A stretch of 64,000 nucleotides of DNA from Hippophae tibetana. Its lineage: Eukaryota; Streptophyta; Magnoliopsida; Rosales; Elaeagnaceae. The stretch spans positions 11,943,319 to 12,007,318 of the forward strand of contig CM072808.1 of the NCBI GenBank assembly GCA_037013495.1. The letters are read 5' to 3'. The notes beneath the pieces are model-generated. The model saw only the letters and a program-made list of their open reading frames with translations. It made no database searches and was not told the DNA's origin. Below are positions 45,656 through 56,692 of the stretch, in pieces (within the stretch, counting starts at the first letter, position 1; the number at the start of each line of letters is the position of its first letter). A program made the position numbers and the translations under genes.

Positions 45656-46230
45656 CCTTAAGAGTTACCTTATTCAAGTCTGTAAAGTCAATGCATATTC
45701 TATGAGCATCTTCTTTTTTTAGAGCCATGAAGTTAACCATTTGAATTTTATTTACTTCATTGCTAATTATCTCATTTCATTATGGTGTAAATTTTCTTCT
45801 TTTTTATTTGACTGGAGTGTATATTGGATTCAAATATAGCTTGTGGAAAGCATTTTTAGGATCTATCTCTAGAATTTCCTCATAAGATATGGAAAAACAT
45901 ACTCGATGCTCTCTAAGGAAACTGAACTACTCCTCCTCTATTTTGGGGCTGAGTTAATTTCCTATCTTAGCAGTTTTGGTGACATTGAATGGATGTATAG
46001 AGACTTGTTTTAGCTTCTCTTCCTTTGGTTGCATCCTTTGGCCTAGCTAATATCATGTTGTATAGAGAGTAGATGTCAAGAATCTTGAAGTTGGTGGTTA
46101 GTTTCTTTCCTTCGACATAGATAGGGAGTTCAATATTTCTATAGGTTATGGAACTTGACCCATTTAAGCCAACTAGGGAATGGTTGTATGTATTTTGTAA
46201 TATTCTTATCTTTAAGGCCCATATTCTTCT
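45656..46230 (-). pseudogene. Tat/Ogre-like gypsy pol, PR-RT start, dead
   Basis: Minus strand, upstream part of the pol cut by the chromovirus. Near 45930-45780: FLREHRVCFSISYEEILEID, then AFHKLYLNP and KRRKFTP, the RT lead-in where Tat-type elements have H-K-L-x-x-x-P and K-R-R. RT itself starts NFMALKKEDAHRICIDFTDL at 45735-45680 and continues at 40576. 46180-45950 would be the protease end, but no active site is visible. Cut off near 46230-46264 by an H LTR. Confidence 0.75.
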
Positions 46231-46830
46231 AGGTGTTGAGAAGGATGATATTTGAAGAGCTTCTTGATAACTCTATGAAAATTGAGTTATTTAGCCGTTC
46301 CAAACTAAGTATTTTTTCTTATTTTGGAGTGAATATTAGCAAAAGGACCTATCTTTTGTTTAAATATGCTAATGTAGGTGGAACGACATCAATTAGAGAC
46401 CAAATGGACAAGTTATTGTACTTTTAGTAATTATGAAAACATCCACTCAATCGAATGGACAAGGTTTTCTCAACTTTGATCAAAGGTTCTCAAGTAGATT
46501 TTCTTATCACATCTCAACTAATCCACAAGGGTCTCAATCTATATAACTTTGATCGAGCATGAATCCAAAGCCTTTGAGTTGGAACAATATCACACTTAGA
46601 TCAATCGAACAAGGGTCTCGATCGATCGAGTAGCCCAAAAATGTCCAAAATAGTGTCATTTTTAACTCCAATTTTTAATCTCAACCATTGGTTGCATGGA
46701 TTACATTTAATGGTTATGATTATGTCATTTTAATCCTATTAACATCAATTTGGAAGAGGAAAAAACATTTCAAGTTTTCTAAAATTAAGAGCAAAAAGAA
46801 CAACCATTCAAGAGCAATTGGAGAGAGTTG

Positions 46831-46835
46831 AAGAT
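46831..46835. repeat. target-site duplication AAGAT of solo LTR (left)
   Basis: AAGAT at 46831-46835 and 48225-48229. The uninterrupted relative in H1 (about 35590-35605) has one copy-equivalent, confirming the insertion site. Confidence 0.85.
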
Positions 46836-48224
46836 TGGAAGTTTCTTTTTAGTTACAGATCTAATTTGCTAGAGGGAATGAATAGATAATTAGCATAATT
46901 ATGACAAATTAAAATTTTCATAGATGGTCAAGCATGCAACAAGCATGTGTAAATAAAATAATTCAGAAATAGAAAGATTGAGACATGATATTATTAGGTG
47001 GAAACAACCTAGGTCACACCGATGACCTAATAAGAAAACCACTGATCCACTGGACCACCTAACTATCCACTATGAAAAATAAGGTCTAATTATAAGGCCA
47101 ATTCTTATGCTACCCACCAAGATAAAGCCCCCAAGTAATATACTTACAAGCCGTTACTTTCATCATATTCTCTACATGAAAGGTATTTGCTTCTAGACCA
47201 ACATTCCAACAACTTGAGCCACACAAGCTATCAAACCCATTCTACTAATACCTGAAATGTTACCATAATAAAACAAGTGAAAATGTGTGTCCTAGAGCAG
47301 ATTCAATAATGAACAATCTTATCAAGTTGATTTAATAATGTATGAAATGAATTGAAATTAACTAGTAACTCTAGAATAGATGTTTAAACCTAATATCATA
47401 AGTATTGTAGGCTTATTAATCCATCAAACATAACTACAAATGTTTGATAAATTAACTCAATGAGAAAGCCTACTTGAATATTTTTTTGCAAAACAAGAGA
47501 AAGAGAATAAGATGAAGAGAATAATGCTCTTATGTTGTTGAATTAAAGTTGTGTGCTTAGGTTTGTATGTATAGAATATTTTGAAGCACTGGGTCAAAGT
47601 AAAATTACTATGTTTTCCATAAAATCAGTTAAAAGATTTTTAAAGAAAAAGAACAATTTAGTAAGAAAATAATTCAATTTGAGTTAGAAAAAGGTTTTAA
47701 AGTCAAAGCCTTAGCAGCTCGATTGATCTAACATATTCTCAATTGATAGAGTACATAGTTCTAGTAATTGAATTCCCTTATCGAGCAATCCGATACAATG
47801 ATCAAAACATGTTTGATCGATCCAATCGATTCTCGATCAATCTAGTGTAATTATTAATTCTGAGCTAGGATTGATCGATCTAACTAATAAATCGATTAAT
47901 CTAATGCTCAATTGGTTGACTATTAATTACTCGATCGATAGATGATTAATTAATCGATTGATCTATTCAATGAAATAATTAATTCAGGACTTTTTAACTA
48001 AGTAGATCAATTCTTGATCGATCTAGACAACCTAATCTTAAAATATTTATATGTGTCTAATATGAAATCTAATGTGCATAAGAATAGAGATATATATCAA
48101 TTGTGATCATTGGAGCTCGCTAGTTTCTTCGACTTAAAATATTCTTGAATGACACACCTAAAAACTAAAATTATATTTGTATGTTTTGTTCACGAATATC
48201 GCCAACACTCATGAAGACCTTACA
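46836..48224 (-). repeat. solo LTR, A family (1389 bp)
   Basis: Minus strand: starts TGTAAGGTCTTCATGAG at 48224 and ends GAAACTTCCA at 46836. Aligns with 29168-30460 throughout ('aaacaacctagg', 'gacctaa', 'gtgtgtcctagagcaga', 'tgaagcact..gtcaaagtaaaatta'). ATCGAT-type words cluster at 47720-48010. Flanked by perfect AAGAT. Confidence 0.88.
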
Positions 48225-48662
48225 AAGATTGATCAAGATTGGAGCCAGATTTCATCATAGAACTATATAACTCTTTCTCTTTTGATTTGCGTTCTTTCCA
48301 TGAACTCACTCAATTAATTATTGAACATGTTTAGAATGATGAAATGATAGGTTTGGGATTTAGGATTTTTGTTGAACCTAACCGCATAGCATGTTAACAA
48401 AACAAGTTTATTTATATGATTTTCCTCTTTAGTTGATGCTTTAATTAATCTTATACTTAATGTTTCAATTAACTGGACATTGATTGCATGATGTTGGGAT
48501 TTATGTTCTAGCTTGAAAAAGTGGAATATGAATTATTCAAATTAATTAAGGTATGCATTGGAATAGTGTAAAAGTATGACTAATGGATGTGTAACATGAT
48601 TGCATGTGAATTTAATTGTTATGTAAGTGAAATGGAATGAGAATGTGATAGTTTATTCGAAG

Positions 48663-49475
48663 TGACATAGTCCACAAGTATATAGGTCAAGAAAGTAACA
48701 TAGTTCTAAAGCACAAGTATCAATCCTCGAGGAGTGAGGTCTTTCGTAGTAAAATACTGGTACTAAGTAATTGTAATACTACTTAGGCTAACAATAAGAA
48801 AAATTCTATCAATAATTAATTATTACTATGAAATTGATGTTATTTTGAATGTATGGTTTAATTAATGAGAAAGTTTTGGATTTCAAAATCTCCTAACTAT
48901 TTAACATGCAATTTAAAAAATATTCTAACTGACTTATCTAAATATGATATCTAACTACATGAACTTAAATTTTGATGACTCTTTTCCAAGAAATCATATG
49001 ACGTTTCATAAACATTCATAGTTTTATGCTATTTCACTTACCTGACATATAAACTTACATGTAATCTTACTACACATACATTAGTCAAATATTTGTACTA
49101 TTCCAATGCACATGTTAACTAATCTAAGAATAATCCATATTCAAATTTTTGAAGCTATAATATAAACCTCAAAACCATGCAAGTAATGGCCAATTAATTG
49201 AAACTTTAAATATAATATTAATTAAGGTATCAATTAAATAGATAAATTATATAAATAAATTTGTTTTGATTATATGCAATGTGACTAGGTTCAACAAAAA
49301 TCCTAAATAAAGAACCTAGCCAATCATCATTCTAAGCATAATCAATATGACATATATGAGATCATGGAAAGAATACAAATTAATTAAAAAAGAATTACAA
49401 AATTCTATAAGGAAATCTTGCTCAGAACTTGATCAATCTTTAACTCCTTCTAATTTCTCTCAATCGTAGATGGGA
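48663..49475 (-). repeat. H-family LTR 3' part (H3), inverted
   Basis: On the minus strand it ends GGACTATGTCA at 48663, matching the H0 and H1 ends. Going right it corresponds to H1 from its end back to about 35590. With H2 it makes an inverted repeat: 48230-48657 pairs with about 49021-49475, with a spacer of about 360 bases. Confidence 0.75.
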
Positions 49476-50332
49476 CGGGACAACTCTAATTTATTAGAGT
49501 TAATAATAGCTTTATTAACTTGATAGCTTGCTTATTTAGTTGAAAAAATCTACATAATGTGCTTAAATAGTCTTTAATTGTGTCTTTTTGGATCTAAGTG
49601 TGCTCTTAAGTATAAAATATGAATTTAGCTTCTATTTCATTGAAATAATTAATATTTTCAAGTTTATTCAAGAAAATTATATTTTCTTATTACGTAGGAA
49701 TTAAAGAGAACAAAAACAAAAGTGGTTCATATTTTGCAACAACTCGCCAGGATTTGAGTTGCTAAATAATAAAATATAAAACAAGGGACAACTATAGAGG
49801 TGTCATTTAAAGGATGCAATTGGACACTAATAAGTCATTTTTAGATGGTATATTTGGGAGTTAGCACAAGAATGCCACCTCACTTTGTTTCAACCTAAAA
49901 ATCAAGCTATAAATATAAGAATTAATTGGAGCTGAGAGAGTTGAGAGAGAGTAGAATTGGTGGATCTAGATTTTGAAAACTATATGTCATCTTTTCTTCT
50001 TTGAAGAAGAGACAAAAAGAACGTAGAGGAAGTGTAATCAAGGCAAGATTGGCAAGGAATTTTAGAGAGGACTTTAGCCAAGGAAAAGAGAAGACAAGAG
50101 GAAGTCTTCTTTTTATGTTCCATGCTCCAACTAATATAGGTCTAAAGCTAATCCAATTGGTTTAAGAATCATATTTACTTTGATCTAGTAGCTGAGATTG
50201 AAAGTTAGATTTAAAATATGATTGATGTGTTAAATTCTTCCTACTCAATCGATTGATACCCTTGCTCGATCAATCTAATGATGGAATTTTCCAACCAGAG
50301 AACACTCGATCAAAGTTTAAGTTGTAAGGTTT
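49476..50332. other. LTR-like sequence, unassigned
   Basis: No coding frame. 49750-50150 has transcript-start character (ctataaatataag at about 49909, then GA-rich 'gagagagttgagagagag' and purine-rich sequence), as in an LTR promoter-leader, but no second copy is visible. 50220-50330 has ATCGAT-type words like the A and H LTRs. Confidence 0.35.
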
Positions 50333-50717
50333 ATGTGAGTGTTGGCAACATTTGTGAACAAAATATATAATTGTAATTTTAGTTTTTTGTGTGTCATAGA
50401 ACACTTTTAAGGAGAAGAAACAAGCAAGCCTTAATGATCACATCTTAGGTATATCTCTATTCTTATGCATGTTAGATTTCATATTAGACAAATAGGAACA
50501 ATATGAAAATAGGCTACTCAATCGATCGAGTAGTAACTAGATCAATCAAGCTATATTATCTATTGAATTAATTATTTATATGAATAGTTCAATCAAGGAA
50601 CGAATGATCGATCGATCAAACACTAGATTGATCGAGATTAATGACTAGATCAATTCATATTATTAAGAATTAATTAATTGATACACTACATCGATAGAGA
50701 GGACATTCGATAGATCA
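50333..50717 (+). repeat. A-family LTR, 5' part only
   Basis: Begins TGTAAGGTTTATGTGAG and matches 53231 onward for about 385 bases ('ggctactcaatcgatcgagtag', 'attaattaattgatacact'). It stops near 50717, where unrelated sequence starts. Confidence 0.8.
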
Positions 50718-51580
50718 AACTATGTAATACTATAAAGAGACACCTAATTTTGAGAAGGTTATCTACTACAATGTGTGAAGCTACCTCAATGAGCGAGGAG
50801 GGCTACCTCACAACAATTGTGAAAGTTATCATACTAGGATTTTGGCTCGTGCATATTTCCTTAAAAAAATAATAAAATTAATAGAAATGAAAAGTAAAAA
50901 AGAGTTTATATGCACAAAACGAAAGAGCCATAAATGGTTACACAAAAAATAAAAATAAATAATCAATCCCCCACATAAAAAATAATACAAGAGGGGAATA
51001 CAAAAAAATACTAAGCACTCTCTTAGTAAAATTTTATGATGTGAAAGTCTAAATTCAACAGCAGTTCTAATATTTTTCATACCTTAAGCAATTGTTCATA
51101 TGTCATCATATGTGTTGAAAAATGTTTATGTGCTTTACTAGAATACTCAAGAATACAGTAAATAACTTAATTTTATTGAAGAATAAACTTTATTTCAAAC
51201 TCTATCGATTGATGATGAATATCGATCAATCGATTGTGTTTAGTGTATATACACCTATTCTTTTTCATCCACTCCCCCACACAAATCGTACCCCCTTTTT
51301 GGCCCATTTCTTATTTGTACTCAAAATCATACCTAAATAACTCTTTTTTGTCCTTAATTCGCTCTTAATTTATTACTAAACTCTTCCATAGAATCAATCA
51401 TTACAAAAAACATCATATTTGTGTAGAAATCACAAAAACTTGAATTCTACACTTTCCCTCTTTTTTCTACCAAACACCCCTTCTGATATTTTTTTTTCCT
51501 ATAATTCCTTCCTAACTTTTGTACCCCAATCTATTTCTAAAATATTTGGTAATTTTTTGAATTTACAGTAAGAGGGGTAT
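50718..51580. other. AT-rich stretch, no recognised gene
   Basis: No domain found. Contains a 'caatcccccacat' phrase near 50967 and a perfect 10-bp inverted repeat (51204-51213 / 51225-51234) built from ATCGATTGAT, the word type common in the A and H LTRs here. It is probably internal 5' sequence of the element that ends with the 53231 LTR. Confidence 0.35.
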
Positions 51581-51581
51581 T

Positions 51582-52720
51582 TTGGTCATTTTGGTTTTAT
51601 GCTCAATTTCTACAATCGTTGGAGATGATGCAAACTACCTCTACCTACTCCTGCTCCTTTTTCATCTCAATGGTGGGATGATGAATCAAAATCGAGGTAT
51701 ACCACTTTTTTTCAGATGCTATATTTTATATGAATGTGGGATTACATGGATAGAATTTCTTGAGATTGGTATTACCCGAGCCATTACAACTCTAGGATGG
51801 GTATCCCTATTTGATCCTATTAAATTATGTTTGTCATCCCTAGTACATCAATTATATGCCAACATAGATTCCAAAATCCGTAACCTAGAGCCAATGAGTA
51901 ACAAAGTTCTTGATAGAAATAAAACTTTTGATATCTTGGCCTAGAGGATCAACAATATTTTAGCCATCTAAAATACTCAGGACTCTAGTTTTAAGATAGA
52001 TTGGTTTAATTTTTTCATTGAGGATCTATTGACCAAATTTTCTTGTTCACCAAATATCAATTTTAGGGCAAAGTGACTATTTATACTGGGTGAGTTCACA
52101 CCCTTTTATCGGGTGTTAAACAAAATGGTTTGTGGTAGCCTACTACTTTCAAAGCACTCTGCTGAGATTGGTCACCTACATGGAAATATTTTGTACTACA
52201 TTGGAAAATGGATTGCATTTGATGTAGGATCAATAATTTAGGATGAGATTATAAACCAATTTCATATTCTCAGCCAAAGAATTGAACTTCCATATGGTTA
52301 TCTATCACTCAACTAATTTTGGCTACTAATGTACAACAAAATGAGGGATTCTAATACTATCTACTAGATGGGTGACATTGGAAAGTCAACCATTTCAAGA
52401 TTATCTACTCAGACTTTAAAGAGATAGAGGCTTGTTGGTGTTTATACCAATGGAGAAGGAGCCCTAGAATTGGTACAAGTAGTGGTGGAGCTACATATGA
52501 CTACTTCGGTGATGAAGATATGGAAAATATACTTGGTCCTGAACTGTTTCATCAAGAATTATTTCATTATAATGTGAAGACGATGAGAAACCTGGAATAG
52601 AAAGTGGATGAAATGGATCAAATATTGATAAGAATTAATGGAACCCAAGCTGAAATAGTTTCCATGGTTAAGAAAATCCATTCACACTATGAGTTTCCTC
52701 CTCTAGATGAAAAATTATAA
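51582..52720 (+). pseudogene. plant transposon-associated ORF relic (PF20167-like), dead
   Basis: First open stretch 51582-51944, then the same kind of protein continues with stops to about 52720. Readable pieces: ITTLGWVSLFDP and LVHQLYANI near 51790-51865, RAKxLFILGEFTPFYRVLN near 52065-52115, LLLSKHSAEIGHLHGNILYY near 52145-52200, QRIELPYGYL near 52270. Tyr-Ala-N ahead of a long helical region and the G-x-L-x-x-x-I-A-x-x-V block recall the plant-only 'putative plant transposon protein' family found as an extra ORF in some retroelements. It ends with a helical EMDQILIRINGTQAE-type tail. Family call is from memory of the pattern and moderate only. Confidence 0.45.
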
Positions 52721-53230
52721 TGTGAAATGGTTTGTAATGTGAAAAATTATATAATTCAATGCACTTTATGATTGATTCATCTATCTGTGTTTACCTCTAA
52801 TATGTGTTTGTTTATTCGTACGGCAAAAAGGAAGAAGAATTGGTATAAAATATTTTTAACTTAAATTGAAACATCAAAAAAGAGAATAGTTAATTTACAG
52901 GGATTTTATTTTTTATTTACTTTGAAGTTTTTGGATATTTAACATAGAAAGAGTTTCTTTTAATTTCTATCATTTGTTTAATCCTTTTTTTTATCATTCT
53001 TTGCTCTTATATTATTAGATACACTAAACTATTATGAATAAGTCCTTTGGGACAAGTTGTTTACTTGTTGGTGTTTTTATATTTTAGTGTAAACATGAGC
53101 TTTCGAGATTCCAGTGAAGATGGTTCCATTAGATCATAGGATAGTACCACTATTTAGAAATTTAATTTTCCTATGAGTATTAGTTAGTGAGAGAGAGATT
53201 TTGTCACACAAATATGACAAAGGGTGAAAT
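52721..53230 (+). other. 3' noncoding region and polypurine tract
   Basis: AT-rich noncoding sequence ending in TTTGTCACACAAATATGACAAAGGGTGAAAT, of which the last 13 bases (53218-53230) form a decayed polypurine tract directly before the A-family LTR start. This makes 53231 onward a 3' LTR rather than a solo LTR. Confidence 0.6.
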
Positions 53231-53826
53231 TGTAAGGTTTATGTGAGTGTCAGTGATATTCATGAACAAAAAATATGATTGTAATTTTAGTTTCTAGGTG
53301 TGTCTTAGAAGAATATGTTCAAGCCAAAAAAACTATCGAGCCTCAAAAATTACATCTCAGGTATATTTTTATTCTCATGCACATTAGATTGCATATTAAA
53401 TACATAGGAATAATATAATAGGCTACTCGATCAATCTAAAGTAATGACTAAATCAATCGAGCCATATTCCTATTGAATTAATTATTTATATGACTAGATC
53501 AATCCGGGAATTAATACTCATCGATTGAGCACTAGATCGATTGAGATTAATGTCTAGATCAATCCATATTTTTGAGAATTAATTAATTGATACACTGAAT
53601 TGATTGAGAGGACATTCAATCGATCAAACTATGTACTCAATAGATCGGGTGACCAAGGCTTTGATTTTAAAACATATTTCTCATATAATTGGATTAGATT
53701 TTTTACTATGTTGTCCTTATTCCTTAAAATTCATTTAACTGGTTTTATGGACAAATTTGTGATTTTACTTTGACTTGAAGTGCTTAAAAATATTCTATAA
53801 ATATAAACCAAAGTACATAATTGAAA

Positions 53827-53831
53827 CTAAC
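53827..53831. repeat. target-site duplication CTAAC of E4 (left)
   Basis: CTAAC at 53827-53831 and 55678-55682. The undisturbed site is seen in the A-family LTR at 29840-29860 (reverse complement reads ..GAGACCAACCACACAAGAGC) with only one copy. Confidence 0.92.
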
Positions 53832-55677
53832 TGATGACTGCTCAAAAATCACTAAAATTACCATTATTTTATTCACTTTAATTGAATAAAAAGATATATA
53901 TTTATATGATTTTATCATATTTTTATATAAATCTATCTTTTTGGAATCATGGGTATTTTTATTGTTTTTCAGGTACTTTTGCTTAAAAAAGTAACTTAAA
54001 GACTCAGGAAAAAAACTGGAGACAAATACATCACAAATATGTTCATAAAATAAATGAGGAAAAGTAAAAAAAAGGTCAAAAATCTCAAAAAGGATGAAAT
54101 CGCGCACGTAGCCATCGAGTAGTGCCGGACAACGCATGTAGTACGCCCAGTAGTGCCAGCCAGCCACACCGAGCTTTGCACGCACATTTCCCAAACTACG
54201 CCAAAGTCGGGCGCCCATCTACGCGCCCATCCGTGCATACCTGCATCCATCTATGCCCAGTCCGTGCACACCTCCACCCCAATCCGTACACACCGTTGCG
54301 CCCCATACTACCATGATGTCAACAATGAGGTCATCATTCACTATTCCACGTTTCCTCCATTTTTAATCATTTTTTCACACACTTTTTCTTCCTCTCCTCA
54401 CCTATGAATACCTCTATTCTTTTCACCTAAAAACACACCTCAAAAACATCTTCTTCTCTCTTTCTTTCTCTCCATTTCTAATTTTTTTTATCTTTTCTTA
54501 GTTTTAGAGTTCTTCTCTTTTTGAGAAGAACCAATTATGTTTTTGTAATTTATTTGCTTTTTGATTCAATAAATGGAAATGCAAATTTTGTTCGAAAGTT
54601 TTCCAGCAAAAGGAATAACATCAAAGTACTGTAAGGATTTTATTTTCTTTACAGTTATTTTTTATCTTTTATTCTTATATGTTATATTTAACATGTGGGT
54701 GATTAAATTTAACTTTGATGGCTGTTTGTAAACCTGATATAATAATAACGTTGTTATGCTTGCGAAATATTAAATAGGTGAAAATCTCTAAAATGAATTG
54801 ATTTTGTTTTTATTGAAGATTTTATATTAACAATGTTAGAGAGAAATATATTATTTTTCATTACAAACTAAAATCTGAAAATTAGATTTTAAGGTTTAGT
54901 TATCTGGTCTGATTTAGAGTAGTTCTCTTTTATTTGTTGGTACAATTGCCCAATAGTTAGAGCTAAGCTCTATTTCAAAGGTTTTTATAAGAATTACTAT
55001 CTGAAAATGTATTGACAACATGTTTTTAGTAGTAATTTTAAAACTTCAAAGTTAGTACTCGGATAATTAAATTCTTAGGTTTAATTTATACACCTTGAAT
55101 AAAATTTAAACTGTCTAATCCCACCAAAGGTGGCATTGAAATGGTTCATTTTCAATCTCTTAGAAAAAGGAATTAATTTAACTCTACTTAATTTCACAGG
55201 GGTAGAGGCGCGTGCGGATTGGGGCAGAGGCACGCGCGAACTGAGCGAGGATGGGCACAGGCACGCGTGGACTGGGCGTAGATGGGCACGGGGGCGCGCA
55301 ACTTCCGTGTAGTTTGGGAAATGCATGCACGTTACTCGGCGTGGCTGGGCATTGTGAGGATGATATGCATGTGTTGGCTGGCATTATTGGGGGCGCTACG
55401 TGCGTTGTCCGGAGCTATTGGGCGGCTGCATGAGCAATGTCATCCTTTTTTACATTTTGACCCATTTTGTAAAACATTTCCATCTTTTTTTGACTTTTCC
55501 TCATTTATTTTATGAATATATTTGTGATGTATTACCTCCAGTATTTTTCTGAGTCTTTAAGTTAGTTTTTAAGAGAAAATACCTGAAAAACAATAAAAAT
55601 ACTCGTGATTCTAAAGACAAATTTATATAAAAATATGATAAATCATGGTAATTTTAGTGCTTTTTGAGCACTCATCA
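53832..55677 (+). mobile_element. E4: LTR-derived unit with long inverted U3 ends
   Basis: 53832-55178 is an E-family LTR in plus orientation (start TGATGACTGCTCAAAAATC; GC-rich block 54100-54310; 'gttcttctctttttgagaagaac' near 54510), truncated before its U5 end. 55179-55198 is 20 bases identical to the start region of the nearby H LTR (56664-56683). 55199-55677 is an inverted copy of the first ~475 bases of an E LTR, ending GAGCACTCATCA. Both outer ends are therefore U3 ends. Perfect 5-bp duplication and a known empty site show it entered as one unit. GC-rich open frames inside (54122-54316, 55130-55515) are by-products of the variable block. Confidence 0.88.
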
Positions 55678-56378
55678 CTAACCACATAAGAGCTTAATTT
55701 TGCTTAGTCTCTTTATTTTTTATTCTTTCTCTTGTTTTGCTAAAAGTTTTCAAGTAGAATTTTTCATTAAATTAATTTATTAAACATTTTTGAATGTATT
55801 TGATGGATTAACAAGTCTACAATAAAAATTCTGTTATTATGCTTTTAATTGATTATTCTAGAGTTGAAATTCGTTTTTGTTTTATCTGATATATTGTTTA
55901 GATTAACTAGTGAGGATTTTTCATTATTTCATCTAATTTAGGACATATACTTATGTTTATATGCTAAATTTTAACGTGATAGCACTATAGGTTCGAGTAA
56001 CTCATGGGACTCACATTTTTCGGAATACTAGTCCAAATCCGAATGCCTTTCTTGTAGAAACTATGATGAAAGAAATGAATTATAAGTAGGTTACTTGGAG
56101 GGCATTACTTAGGTGGATAGTTTGAGTCCTAGCCTTGTAACTAGATACTTATTTTTCATAGTTGATAATTAAGTGGTCTGATAGATAAGTGGTTTTCCTC
56201 TTAGGTCATTGGTGCGACTTAGTTTGTTTCTACCTAATAATCTTTTATGTTGATCTTTATTTTCCATATTACATTATTTATACATAATTGCATGCTTCGT
56301 CGCTTACAAAATTTTAATTTGTTATACTTCTGCTAAAATTCCGTTAATTAGATCCATAACTAAATAAATGAACTTTCA

Positions 56379-56692
56379 TGAGTGAATCTCATTCGATCAA
56401 GTCTCTTTTGGATCGATTGAAACCCTTGTGGATCAATCGAGTTGTGATGATAAAATCTTCCTATAACCCTCGATAAAGGTCGAGCAAAGCTCAATCAATC
56501 GAGTGAGTGGCATTTATTTAATTTCTTTAGAACATTTATATCTCGTTCATTTGAGCTCAAACTAATGTTGTTCCTCCTACATTAGCATATTTATACATAA
56601 GATGAGTCTTTTAACTAATATTCACTCCAAATTTAGAAAACTAACTAGTATCAAATGGCTAAATAACTCTACTTAATTTCACATAGTTATCA
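56379..56692 (-). repeat. H-family LTR 5' part (H4), minus strand
   Basis: Minus strand from 56692: TGATAACTATGTGAAATTAAG..., matching the H2 start, down to 56379 where the A-family LTR ends. About 310 bases remain. Confidence 0.75.

Larger units (their letters stand above)
46265..48657 (+). repeat. H-family LTR (H2), split by a solo LTR, 3' truncated
   Basis: 46265-46835 and 48225-48657. Starts TGATAACTCTATG, matching the H4 start at 56692 on the other strand. It runs like H1 through 'gatcgatcgagtag' (46620-46633) and 'gagcaaaaagaacaaccatt', is interrupted by an A-family LTR, and resumes 'gattgatcaag'. It stops near 48657, about 340 bases short of the LTR end, where an inverted H copy begins. 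Confidence 0.8.
53231..56378 (+). repeat. A-family 3' LTR, split by E4
   Basis: 53231-53831 plus 55683-56378 (about 1.3 kb when joined). Starts TGTAAGGTTTATGTGAG and ends GAACTTTCA. ATCGAT-type words at 53420-53650. Its right flank is an inverted H LTR fragment (56379-56692); no matching target duplication is visible, consistent with it being one LTR of a longer element. Confidence 0.85.

Noticed and set aside
54122-55515. Several overlapping open frames on both strands, Pro/Ala/His-rich, in a GC-rich block
   Set aside because: They lie in the variable GC-rich part of E-family LTRs and in its inverted copy. GC-rich DNA has few stop codons; the frames are not shared between E copies.
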